A DNA stretch of 64,000 nucleotides from Granulicatella elegans ATCC 700633 (GTDB lineage Bacteria; Bacillota; Bacilli; Lactobacillales; Aerococcaceae): positions 158,057 through 222,056 of the forward strand of contig NZ_KI391971.1 of the NCBI RefSeq assembly GCF_000162475.2, read 5' to 3'. Every line of letters begins with the position of its first letter. Position 1 is the first letter of the stretch. The translations under genes and the position numbers were made by a program. Positions 24,920 to 32,175 of the stretch are shown here, piece after piece. The notes below the pieces were generated by a model. The model was not told where the DNA came from. It saw nothing but the letters and a program-made list of their open reading frames with translations, and did no database searches.

Positions 24920-26080
24920 TTATTTATTTGTACAAGCAACGAAACTTTCTCTTAATGTATCTTCTGGTAAGTTTTTACCGATAAATACTAAAGTCGACTT
25001 ACGCTCTGTATCATTCCAATCACGTCCACGAGAAATATCAAAACTCATTTGAACCCCTTGGAAAATGATTTGGTAATCTAAACCTTCTACGCTTAAAATC
25101 CCTTTATAACGATATAATTCAGGTCCATAAATATAAACTAATTCATTCAACCATTCGTTAATATGAGCTAAAACAAGAGGTTTCTCTGTTTCGATGACAA
25201 ATGAATTAATCCCACTATGGTGGTGATGTTTGTGATGATGTCCATGATGGTGATGATCATGATCGTGATCGTGGTGATGATCTTCATCATGATGGTGGTG
25301 ATCGTGTTCACCGTGTTCATGAGCATGATCGCATTCTTCGCAGTGTTCTTCATCGTGATGATGGTGGTGATCATGTTCGCCGTGAGCATGAGTGTGTCCA
25401 CAAGCTTCACAATATTCTTCTTCAGAATTTTCTTGCATTTCTAAAATTTTCTTTTCAGAAGCATAGAATAATTCAAGACCAAACATATCTTTCATTTCTA
25501 CTGGACGAGCATCTAAATCTTGAATTTCTGCAAAAGGATTGATAGAACGAACTTCGTTAATGACTTTTGCATAAATAGTATCGTCTACTAAACTATGTTT
25601 AGACATAAAGATTTTATCTGCAAAACCAACTTGTTTTGCTGGTTCAGTTTGATGAGTGGTTTGATATAAGAAATTTTTTGAATCGACAACTGTTAAAACA
25701 GCGTCTAAAATAAAATGTTCATTTAAAAATGGTACATTGATAAATGTTTGAGCAATTGGTGCAGGATCTGCTAAGCCAGTTGTTTCAAATAATACACGGT
25801 CCACTTTAATACCGTTTTGTTCTTTGACCATTAAAATAGATTTTAACATGTCTGCAATATCTGTACGAAGAGTACAACATAAGCAACCATTATCCATTTG
25901 ATAAATTTCTTCTTCTACATCTAATACGAATTGATGGTCAACACCAATTTCTCCAAATTCATTAATAACTACGGCAATATGTTCACCGTGTTTTTCTTTT
26001 AATACTTTGTTAATGAGCGTTGTTTTACCTGCTCCTAAAAATCCGCTGACAATGGTTACTGGAATTTTACTACTCATCAT
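24920..26080 (-). CDS. COG0523 (CobW/ZNG1-like) GTPase, zinc metallochaperone
   Basis: About 386 residues. The G3E-family GTPase domain has Walker A GFLGAGKTT, the metal motif CLCC in MDNGCLCCTLRTD, ETTGLADP and the base-recognition loop SKHS. A very long His/Asp/Glu-rich insert (about 230-300) includes two CExCxHxHxHGEHDHHHH-type units, ideal for holding zinc. The C-terminal CobW_C domain follows. Such proteins deliver zinc to client enzymes when zinc is scarce (ZagA/YciC type). The start is placed at the ATG pair after GGAGGAAATC (26080/26077), not at 26092 inside that site. A promoter with a Zur-like box lies upstream. Confidence 0.88.
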   Translation of the reverse strand: MMSSKIPVTIVSGFLGAGKTTLINKVLKEKHGEHIAVVINEFGEIGVDHQFVLDVEEEIYQMDNGCLCCTLRTDIADMLKSILMVKEQNGIKVDRVLFETTGLADPAPIAQTFINVPFLNEHFILDAVLTVVDSKNFLYQTTHQTEPAKQVGFADKIFMSKHSLVDDTIYAKVINEVRSINPFAEIQDLDARPVEMKDMFGLELFYASEKKILEMQENSEEEYCEACGHTHAHGEHDHHHHHDEEHCEECDHAHEHGEHDHHHHDEDHHHDHDHDHHHHGHHHKHHHHSGINSFVIETEKPLVLAHINEWLNELVYIYGPELYRYKGILSVEGLDYQIIFQGVQMSFDISRGRDWNDTERKSTLVFIGKNLPEDTLRESFVACTNK

Positions 26081-26105
26081 GATTTCCTCCATTCATGTAA
26101 TTAAA

Positions 26106-26157
26106 TCGGCATAATTACGATTCTATTCTATTGTATCATTGCAGGAAAAAATGTCAA
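26106..26157 (-). promoter_or_regulatory. promoter with Zur-like box for the zinc chaperone gene
   Basis: On the minus strand a perfect TTGACA, a 16-base spacer and TACAAT are followed by TCGTAATTATGCCGA (26106-26120). Compared with the Bacillus Zur box TCGTAATnATTACGA the left half is perfect and the right half matches 5 of 7. The box covers the expected start point, fitting repression by zinc-loaded Zur. Confidence 0.68.
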
Positions 26158-26253
26158 AATAAAAAACTGTTAATTTTATAGAGAAAGAAAATCAAACAGA
26201 AAATCAATTTTATGGTATACTGACAATTGAGAATAAATGGAGCAGGAGTGTGC

Positions 26254-27114
26254 ATGATGCAAAAAAAAATCGACTGGAGTCGAGACTTTATACAAAAACA
26301 TCAACATTTATTTGCATGTCCCTATTGTCATGCAGCTATTGAAGCGTTAGATGGGTATAGTCTGGTTTGTACGAACCGTCATCGTTTTGATATTAATAAA
26401 AAAGGTACTCTCCATTTGATGAAACAAAAAGCGAATGAGGATTATGATACAGAGCTATTTACGCATCGTTATGAATTAGCGCAAAGTGGTTTCTTCAATC
26501 CTTTATTAGACGAAGTTTTGTCACTGATTTCAAAACAGGAGAATCAACTAATTGTTGATATTGGCTGTGGAGAAGGAAGCCCGCTTGCTTATTTATCGTC
26601 ATTTTTAGAAGATATTCCTTTAATAGGAATGGATATTGCTAAGGAAGGGATTTTGGCTGCTAGTAATCATCATGCTCAAAAAGCTTTGTGGATTGTGGCA
26701 GATTTAGCACAGTTACCTTTTGAGGATGAAGCTTGTGGTACACTCATTAATATGTTAACTCCTTCGAATTATAAGGAGTTCAACCGTGTATTAGCACCAG
26801 GTGGAAAATTAATTAAAATTATTCCTGGAAGTAATTATTTAATTGAATTAAGACAACAATTATATAAAAGTAATGCAGAAAAACAGTACTATTCTAATGA
26901 GGATATTGTAGAACGATTTAAACAAGAATATCCATCTATGAAGATAAAAGAAGTTTCTTATCAAGTGACACTTACAAAAGAAATGTATGGACACCTATTA
27001 CAAATGACTCCTTTATATTGGGGAGCTAGTAAAGAAGATCAAGACTATAGTAAAAATCATCCTTTAGAAACTATTACGGTACATTTATGGATATTAGTCG
27101 GAGAAAAGAATTAA
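26254..27114 (+). CDS. rlmA: 23S rRNA (guanine-N1)-methyltransferase, RlmA family
   Basis: A 286-residue SAM-dependent methyltransferase. An N-terminal zinc finger (CPYC, then C and H in VCTNRHRFD, about 22-50) precedes the Rossmann domain with VDIGCGEGSPLAYL (motif I) and NMLTPSNYKEFNRVLAPGGKLIKIIPG. Layout and length match RlmA, which methylates G745 (gram-negative) or G748 (gram-positive, TlrB) of 23S rRNA and can influence macrolide sensitivity. Which of the two positions is modified cannot be settled here. The TTG at 26227 is rejected; AGGAG lies before the ATG pair at 26254. Confidence 0.85.
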   Translation: MMQKKIDWSRDFIQKHQHLFACPYCHAAIEALDGYSLVCTNRHRFDINKKGTLHLMKQKANEDYDTELFTHRYELAQSGFFNPLLDEVLSLISKQENQLIVDIGCGEGSPLAYLSSFLEDIPLIGMDIAKEGILAASNHHAQKALWIVADLAQLPFEDEACGTLINMLTPSNYKEFNRVLAPGGKLIKIIPGSNYLIELRQQLYKSNAEKQYYSNEDIVERFKQEYPSMKIKEVSYQVTLTKEMYGHLLQMTPLYWGASKEDQDYSKNHPLETITVHLWILVGEKN

Positions 27115-27127
27115 CGGAGGAAAGAAA

Positions 27128-28483
27128 ATGGGATTAAAAGATTTATTTAAAAAACAAGAAACAGAAGAAACAGCTCAAGATAAACCAACATTCAAATTAG
27201 GGGTAGAAGATGTTTATAAAATTAGCGATGATTCTCTAGATTTAGTAGTAACAGGGAATCTGGAAGGAACATTAAAAGTAGGGGATTTTGTTTGGTTGAC
27301 AAATCTTGGGGATGATAATGGAACTGTAAGAACTTCTGCAATTTATGCAATGGAAAATGCTCAGCGAGAAAAAGTGTTTGAAGTAACAAATGAACCAGTG
27401 GCTCTTTGGTTAGAAGATGCAATGCCTTTAGGCATTAAAAAAGGAACTGTATTACACGAAGAAGGTGCCGACAAGGAAGAAATCTATAAAACATTTGTCA
27501 ATACATTAGGAAATGTCTTTGTGGGACGTCAAGAAGGTGTGTTAACAAAAAGAGATATTGATGCATTAAGTTTAGCAGATTTATCAGAAATTGCACGTGT
27601 ATTTTTACTATACTGTCATATGAATGCTTCGCAAGAATCACCAGAAGAGCATACTGCAAATGTCGGCAAAATTGAACAATTAATGATTGCTGTGAGAGAT
27701 AAATTACTACAAGCAGATGAATTAGTAACCGTGTATTCTAAAAAAACAGAAGAACCTTATTTATTCTCTCAAACACAACAAAGAGAAGAAGGTGGATTTA
27801 TTTGTAGTTCCCCAATGATCTTCATTGCTCCAGTGGCGTATGAAGAAAGATTAGCATCTCGATTTGCAGATACAGAAATTTTTGAATTACGTCGTATTCA
27901 AAAAGGAGAAGATGGAAAAGGAATTGAGAATTTCTTCCTAGAAACGTTCTACCAAAACGGAGCGACAGGTGTCCATCTTGTAACAGAACAAACATCTCTT
28001 GCAGCAGAAGGAATTATTGCTGCACCTGATTATACAGGAGTAGCAGAAGAAGATATTCCTGTCACAAATCCTGATGCCATGAGATGGATTTTATTATTAG
28101 GGCAATTAGGATTCCCGCAAACAGAAGAACAAAAAATTATGCACGGCTTATACTATCGTTTCTTATGTTTAGAATTACCAAAAGCAAAATTCTTAACACC
28201 AATTAAATTAGAAAATGCCGATCCAAATGCACAAATTGATTTACAATCTGGAGAAAAATTAAATGTTGCGATTCTACCAGGAAAAGATGAAAAAGAAGCA
28301 ATGGTCTTCTATACAGATTGGAAGAGATTGAGACAAATTTATGATGAAAGTTGGAGTGGAATGATTCAAACTTTATCTCAAGTAACAAAAGCTTTCGATG
28401 TAGTGATTAACCCATCTGAAAATCCAGCTCTAGGTTGTTATGTCAATGATGAAATGTTTGAAGAAATGAAAAAAGTAGATTAA
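27128..28483 (+). CDS. SseB-domain protein with translation-factor-like barrel
   Basis: A 451-residue cytoplasmic protein following rlmA by 13 bases, with GGAGGAAAG before the ATG. The N-terminus (about 20-110) reads like the second, beta-barrel domain of elongation factors (VYKISDDSLDLVVTGNLEGTLKVGDFVWLTN). The C-terminus (about 365-445, EAMVFYTDWKRLRQIYDE and VVINPSENPALGCYV) matches the SseB family. The middle is helical and unassigned. SseB-type proteins are poorly understood in gram-positives. The combination with a barrel is notable; function unknown. Confidence 0.65.
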   Translation: MGLKDLFKKQETEETAQDKPTFKLGVEDVYKISDDSLDLVVTGNLEGTLKVGDFVWLTNLGDDNGTVRTSAIYAMENAQREKVFEVTNEPVALWLEDAMPLGIKKGTVLHEEGADKEEIYKTFVNTLGNVFVGRQEGVLTKRDIDALSLADLSEIARVFLLYCHMNASQESPEEHTANVGKIEQLMIAVRDKLLQADELVTVYSKKTEEPYLFSQTQQREEGGFICSSPMIFIAPVAYEERLASRFADTEIFELRRIQKGEDGKGIENFFLETFYQNGATGVHLVTEQTSLAAEGIIAAPDYTGVAEEDIPVTNPDAMRWILLLGQLGFPQTEEQKIMHGLYYRFLCLELPKAKFLTPIKLENADPNAQIDLQSGEKLNVAILPGKDEKEAMVFYTDWKRLRQIYDESWSGMIQTLSQVTKAFDVVINPSENPALGCYVNDEMFEEMKKVD

Positions 28484-28493
28484 TAATTCAAAG

Positions 28494-28525
28494 AGGAGTG
28501 TTCAAGAAAGAACGCTCTTTTTTTA
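28494..28525 (+). terminator. terminator of the rlmA unit
   Basis: GAGTGTTC and GAACGCTC pair (one G-T) around AAGAAA and run into TTTTTTT. Confidence 0.85.
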
Positions 28526-28540
28526 TTTTATTTTCAAAAA

Positions 28541-28596
28541 TTCTATATAGAAGTAATTGACAAAGTGGATAAAAAGGAATATAGTTCTATGTAGAA
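28541..28596 (+). promoter_or_regulatory. promoter flanked by two MarR-type operators
   Basis: TTGACA (28557-28562), a 17-base spacer and TATAGT (28580-28585). The palindromes TTCTATATAGAA (28541-28552) and TTCTATGTAGAA (28585-28596) sit on either side, 44 bases apart centre to centre. They are likely sites for the MarR protein encoded next. Confidence 0.75.
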
Positions 28597-28620
28597 ATAA
28601 GTTAGAAGGGGGTCATTTTT

Positions 28621-29076
28621 ATGGATTGTAAAAAGAATGGTGGATATTTAATTCACCATATTCGTTTATTGAATGGAAGACTTTATCAAAAATTGTTGAG
28701 TAAAGAACCAGATGCTCTTTTTAGAAGTGAACAAGAGAAAATATTGTCGATCTTATGGAATGATACTGAAGGGTATATTACCTGTTCAGAATTGAGCTGT
28801 AGAACAGGTTTAGCGAACAACACATTAACAAGTATGCTAAAAAAATTAGAAGAACAAGGCTTAGTTTGTATGGAAGATTGTCCAAAAGATAAACGCAGAA
28901 AATATGTGAATTTAACGGAATTAGGAAAATCTCAAAAAGAAATCGGAGAAAAAGTTAGCCGTGAATTAGGAGAAATCTTCTATGAAGGATTTAAGGAAGA
29001 AGAAATCGTACAAGTTGAGAACTATTTGAATCGAATTCTGCAAAATTTAAAGGACGGAGAACTGGAGAAAAATTAG
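28621..29076 (+). CDS. MarR-family regulator of the osmoprotectant transporter
   Basis: A 151-residue winged-helix protein of the MarR family. The DNA-binding part (about 37-100) reads EQEKILSILWNDTEGYITCSELS, LANNTLTSMLKKLEEQGLV and the wing DKRRKYVNLTELGK; the flanking helices form the dimer part. GAAGGGGG precedes the ATG. It lies 49 bases upstream of the opu genes in the same orientation and probably in one transcript. Two matching palindromes around its promoter point to autoregulation. It carries several cysteines (C3, C55, C60, C83, C87), which might sense redox state. Confidence 0.85.
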   Translation: MDCKKNGGYLIHHIRLLNGRLYQKLLSKEPDALFRSEQEKILSILWNDTEGYITCSELSCRTGLANNTLTSMLKKLEEQGLVCMEDCPKDKRRKYVNLTELGKSQKEIGEKVSRELGEIFYEGFKEEEIVQVENYLNRILQNLKDGELEKN

Positions 29077-29125
29077 AGGAGCCGTTTGTTGATACAAGCT
29101 GATTTTTCTAAAAGGAGAAGGTAAA

Positions 29126-29857
29126 ATGATTGAATACAAAAATGTAGCATTACGCTACGCAGAAAAAACCGTCTTAAAAGACGTCAATTTACGCATTGAA
29201 GACGGTGAATTTATGGTGTTAGTAGGACCATCTGGTTCAGGGAAGACAACGATGATGAAAATGATTAACCAATTAATTGAACCAACAGATGGAAATATTT
29301 ACTTGAATGACAAGCGGATTAAAGACCATCATCAACGAGAATTACGATTAGAAACTGGATATGTTTTGCAACAAATTGCTCTTTTTCCAAATTTAACCGT
29401 AGCAGAAAATATTGCTTTAATTCCTGAGATGAAAGGTTGGAAAAAAGAACAAATTCAAGAGCAAACGAAAATGCTATTAGAGAAGGTTGGACTTTCTTTT
29501 GAAGATTATGCGAATCGTTATCCAAAAGAATTATCCGGAGGAGAACAACAACGAGTAGGAATTGTTCGGGCAATTATTGCGACTCCAAAAATATTATTAA
29601 TGGATGAACCTTTCTCAGCGTTAGATGCCATCAGCCGTAAACAATTACAAGATTTAACGAAACAGTTACATCAAGAATTTAAAATGACAACATTATTTGT
29701 CACACATGACACAGATGAAGCTATAAAGTTAGCCGATAGAATTGCTGTATTAAAAGATGGAGAAATTGTTCAAGTAGACACTCCTCACGAAATTCAAACG
29801 AATCCGGCTAATGCATTTGTCAAAGAATTATTTAAAGGGGGAGAACATCATGAATGA
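29126..29857 (+). CDS. osmoprotectant ABC transporter, ATP-binding subunit
   Basis: A 243-residue ABC ATPase of the OpuCA/OpuBA type for choline, carnitine or glycine betaine uptake. Walker A is GPSGSGKTT, the signature LSGGEQQR, Walker [13 protein letters not shown], and [23 protein letters not shown] is typical of the family. It ends soon after the ATPase domain and lacks the C-terminal CBS pair through which OpuCA binds c-di-AMP in other Firmicutes, so that control is absent here. AAAGGAGAAGG precedes the ATG. The next gene overlaps by eight bases. Confidence 0.9.
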   Translation: MIEYKNVALRYAEKTVLKDVNLRIEDGEFMVLVGPSGSGKTTMMKMINQLIEPTDGNIYLNDKRIKDHHQRELRLETGYVLQQIALFPNLTVAENIALIPEMKGWKKEQIQEQTKMLLEKVGLSFEDYANRYPKELSGGEQQRVGIVRAIIATPKILLMDEPFSALDAISRKQLQDLTKQLHQEFKMTTLFVTHDTDEAIKLADRIAVLKDGEIVQVDTPHEIQTNPANAFVKELFKGGEHHE

Positions 29858-31370
29858 ATTCATTCGAACATTTCAAGAGAGAAATAGTGAATGGATGTTA
29901 TCTCTAGGGCAACACCTTCAACTTTCTTTATTAGCGTTATTATTAGCAGTAGTAATTGCTATTCCTGTTGCAGTATTAGTGAGTCCGTCGAAAAAGATTT
30001 CTGGATTTTTATTACAAATTGCAGGAATTATTCAAACATTACCATCTTTAGCGTTAATTGGATTATTTATTCCATTAATGGGGATTGGAACATTACCAGC
30101 TTTAACGACTTTAGTGTTATATGCGCTATTACCAATTTTACAAAATACAATTACAGGGCTACAAGGAATTGATGAAAGTCTAGTCGAAGCAGGAATTGCT
30201 TTTGGAATGACAAAATTCGAGCGTCTTAAAAAATTTGAAATTGCTATAGCGATGCCCGTGATTATGTCTGGGATTCGTACCGCAGCTGTATTCATTATTG
30301 GAACAGCGACTTTAGCTGCATTAATTGGTGCAGGGGGATTAGGAAGTTTTATTTTATTAGGGATTGACAGAAATAATTCAAGTTTAATCTTGATTGGGGC
30401 TATTTCCGCTGCGATTTTAGCAATTTTATTCAACTTCTTATTGAAATGGATGGAAACTGCAAAATTAAAAACGATTCTGTCAGCCTTTTTAGTTTTAATT
30501 ATTGGATTAGGAGCTTCTTATGCACCAACAATTGCTAAAATGCAAACATCAGATAAACTAGTGATCGCAGGAAAATTAGGACCAGAACCTGAGATTTTGA
30601 TGAATATGTATAAGTTATTAATCGAAGATCAAACAAAATTAAAAGTCGAAGTGAAACCAAACTTTGGAAAAACGAATTTCTTATATGAAGCATTGAAAAA
30701 GGGAGATATTGATATTTACCCAGAATTTTCAGGAACGATTACAGAAAGTTTATTGAAGAATAAACCAAAAGTTAGTCATGAACCTGAAGAAGTGTACGAA
30801 GTAGCTCGTAAAGGAATTTTAGAACAAGATGGTTTTGTATTTTTAAAACCAATGGCGTATCAAAATACTTATGCAGTTGCCGTACCAAAATCATTAGCTG
30901 AAGCTGAAAAATTAACAAAAATTTCTGATTTGAAGAAAGTAAATCGTCCATTAAAAGCTGGATTTACACTAGAATTTAATGACCGTGAAGACGGAAATAA
31001 AGGATTGCAAAGTATGTATGGTTTACAATTAGATGTAGCCACAATGGAACCAGCATTACGTTATCAAGCTATTCAATCTGGTGATATTCAAGTTACAGAT
31101 GCTTATTCAACAGATGCAGAAATTTCACGTTACCAATTAAAAGTATTAGAGGATGATAAACAATTATTCCCACCGTATCAAGGGGCTCCTTTAATGAAAC
31201 AAGAATTGTTGAAAAAACATCCTGAATTAGAAGAAATTTTAAATCAATTAGCTGGAAAAATTTCTGAAGAAGAAATGAGCCAAATGAACTTTGAAGTAGG
31301 GGCAAATGGAAGACCTGCTGAAGAAGTTGCTAGAGAGTATTTAGTGAAGATTAATCTTTTGAAAAGATAG
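29850..31370 (+). CDS. osmoprotectant ABC transporter, fused permease and substrate-binding protein
   Basis: A 506-residue fusion. The permease half (about 1-215) has six helices and the EAA-type loop [31 protein letters not shown]. The extracellular half (about 235-505) is an OpuC-type binding domain ([60 protein letters not shown]), tethered to the membrane so that the ligand is passed directly on. This replaces separate OpuCB and OpuCC proteins. GGGGGAGA lies inside the ATPase gene before the ATG at 29850; the ATG at 29811 is out of frame with any known start and has no site. Confidence 0.9.
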   Translation: MNEFIRTFQERNSEWMLSLGQHLQLSLLALLLAVVIAIPVAVLVSPSKKISGFLLQIAGIIQTLPSLALIGLFIPLMGIGTLPALTTLVLYALLPILQNTITGLQGIDESLVEAGIAFGMTKFERLKKFEIAIAMPVIMSGIRTAAVFIIGTATLAALIGAGGLGSFILLGIDRNNSSLILIGAISAAILAILFNFLLKWMETAKLKTILSAFLVLIIGLGASYAPTIAKMQTSDKLVIAGKLGPEPEILMNMYKLLIEDQTKLKVEVKPNFGKTNFLYEALKKGDIDIYPEFSGTITESLLKNKPKVSHEPEEVYEVARKGILEQDGFVFLKPMAYQNTYAVAVPKSLAEAEKLTKISDLKKVNRPLKAGFTLEFNDREDGNKGLQSMYGLQLDVATMEPALRYQAIQSGDIQVTDAYSTDAEISRYQLKVLEDDKQLFPPYQGAPLMKQELLKKHPELEEILNQLAGKISEEEMSQMNFEVGANGRPAEEVAREYLVKINLLKR

Positions 31371-31399
31371 AAAAAAGCAAAAGAAAAATCTTTTTGTTT

Positions 31400-31421
31400 G
31401 TGAGTCTCATGGCTAACTTTC
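31400..31421 (-). repeat. possible remnant of the folded repeat
   Basis: GTCTCATGGCTAA (31404-31416) is identical to the conserved linker of repeats A-C read on the opposite strand, and the flanking AGTTAGCCATGAGACTC continues the match to copy C. The hairpins are gone. Confidence 0.45.
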
Positions 31422-31450
31422 ACTATAAAAAAATTTATAAATGTTAAAAA

Positions 31451-31489
31451 CGCATGAATCGTACGCTCTCGATTCATGCGGTTTTTTAT
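31451..31489. terminator. bidirectional terminator between the opu and tetR genes
   Basis: Perfect 11-bp stem CGCATGAATCG/CGATTCATGCG with T tracts outside on both strands, between convergent genes. Confidence 0.9.
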
Positions 31490-32046
31490 TTTTTAGAGAA
31501 AACTTCGCTAACGGCATTTGTTAGTGGAAATAAAAAGTCGGTTATTTCTTGAGGACTTTCTTTTTTACCGTGGGCAATCCATGTTTGACAAACGCCGAAT
31601 AGTGCATTGGCTAAATAAACGCCACAATATTCTAAATCTGTTTCATTTAACGGACGATTTGCAGAGCGTGTTAAAATATCCGTTTTTAGTAAAATAAGCA
31701 GTTTATTGCGAAGAAAATTTTGAATTTCTTTTGTGCCATTTTCAGATAATAAGGCTGCTAATAAAGGTTCAGACTGTAAATATTCAAACACTTCTAAAAT
31801 AGCTTGTTGTTTATGATTGGCATACTTCCCAAATATATATTCTAGAGTATGAAATAGTCTACTTTGGTAGTGATCAATCATATCGTACTTATCTTTGTAA
31901 TGTGTATAAAAACTAGAGCGGCTGATTCCAGCTGCCTCAGCTAATTTTACCGTGCTAATTTGGTCGAATGGCTGTTCTGCTAGTAATTGTACCATGGCAT
32001 TTTCAATGGCTTGTTTTGTTTTTTGTCGTTTATTACTCTCTGTCAT
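31486..32046 (-). CDS. TetR/AcrR-family regulator
   Basis: A 186-residue repressor. The N-terminal helix-turn-helix (about 8-50: AIENAMVQLLAEQPFDQISTVKLAEAAGISRSSFYTHYKDK) is followed by a C-terminal ligand domain of the TetR_C_7 kind (YHxxGxxxI-like WIAHGKKESPQEITDFL). AAGGAGATATT precedes the ATG at 32046; the longer frame to 32076 is rejected. It is divergent from the YhgE gene, and a long inverted repeat spans the space between them, so it probably represses both itself and that gene. Confidence 0.88.
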   Translation of the reverse strand: MTESNKRQKTKQAIENAMVQLLAEQPFDQISTVKLAEAAGISRSSFYTHYKDKYDMIDHYQSRLFHTLEYIFGKYANHKQQAILEVFEYLQSEPLLAALLSENGTKEIQNFLRNKLLILLKTDILTRSANRPLNETDLEYCGVYLANALFGVCQTWIAHGKKESPQEITDFLFPLTNAVSEVFSKK

Positions 32047-32069
32047 AATATCTCCTTTATAAACATTTT

Positions 32070-32160
32070 TACACACTATGTCTAAAAATAAATTTTATTA
32101 CTTGATATCTGGTTTTACTGATGTATAATCTATTTTATCAAAAATTAGACATCGTGTACA
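32070..32160. promoter_or_regulatory. tetR-yhgE intergenic operators and promoter
   Basis: TACACACTATGTCTAA (32070-32085) and the inverted partner TTAGACATCGTGTACA (32145-32160) match at 13 of 16 positions. Between them TTGATA (32102-32107), a 16-base spacer and TATAAT (32124-32129) form the rightward promoter. Each arm is a candidate TetR site, one beside each gene. Confidence 0.65.
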
Positions 32161-32175
32161 GAAAAGAGGGCTTAT

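Noticed and set aside
25217-25444. A hydrophobic Met/Val-rich open frame opposite the zinc chaperone
   Set aside because: It is the complement of the CAT/CAC histidine codons of the metal loop, with no ribosome binding site.
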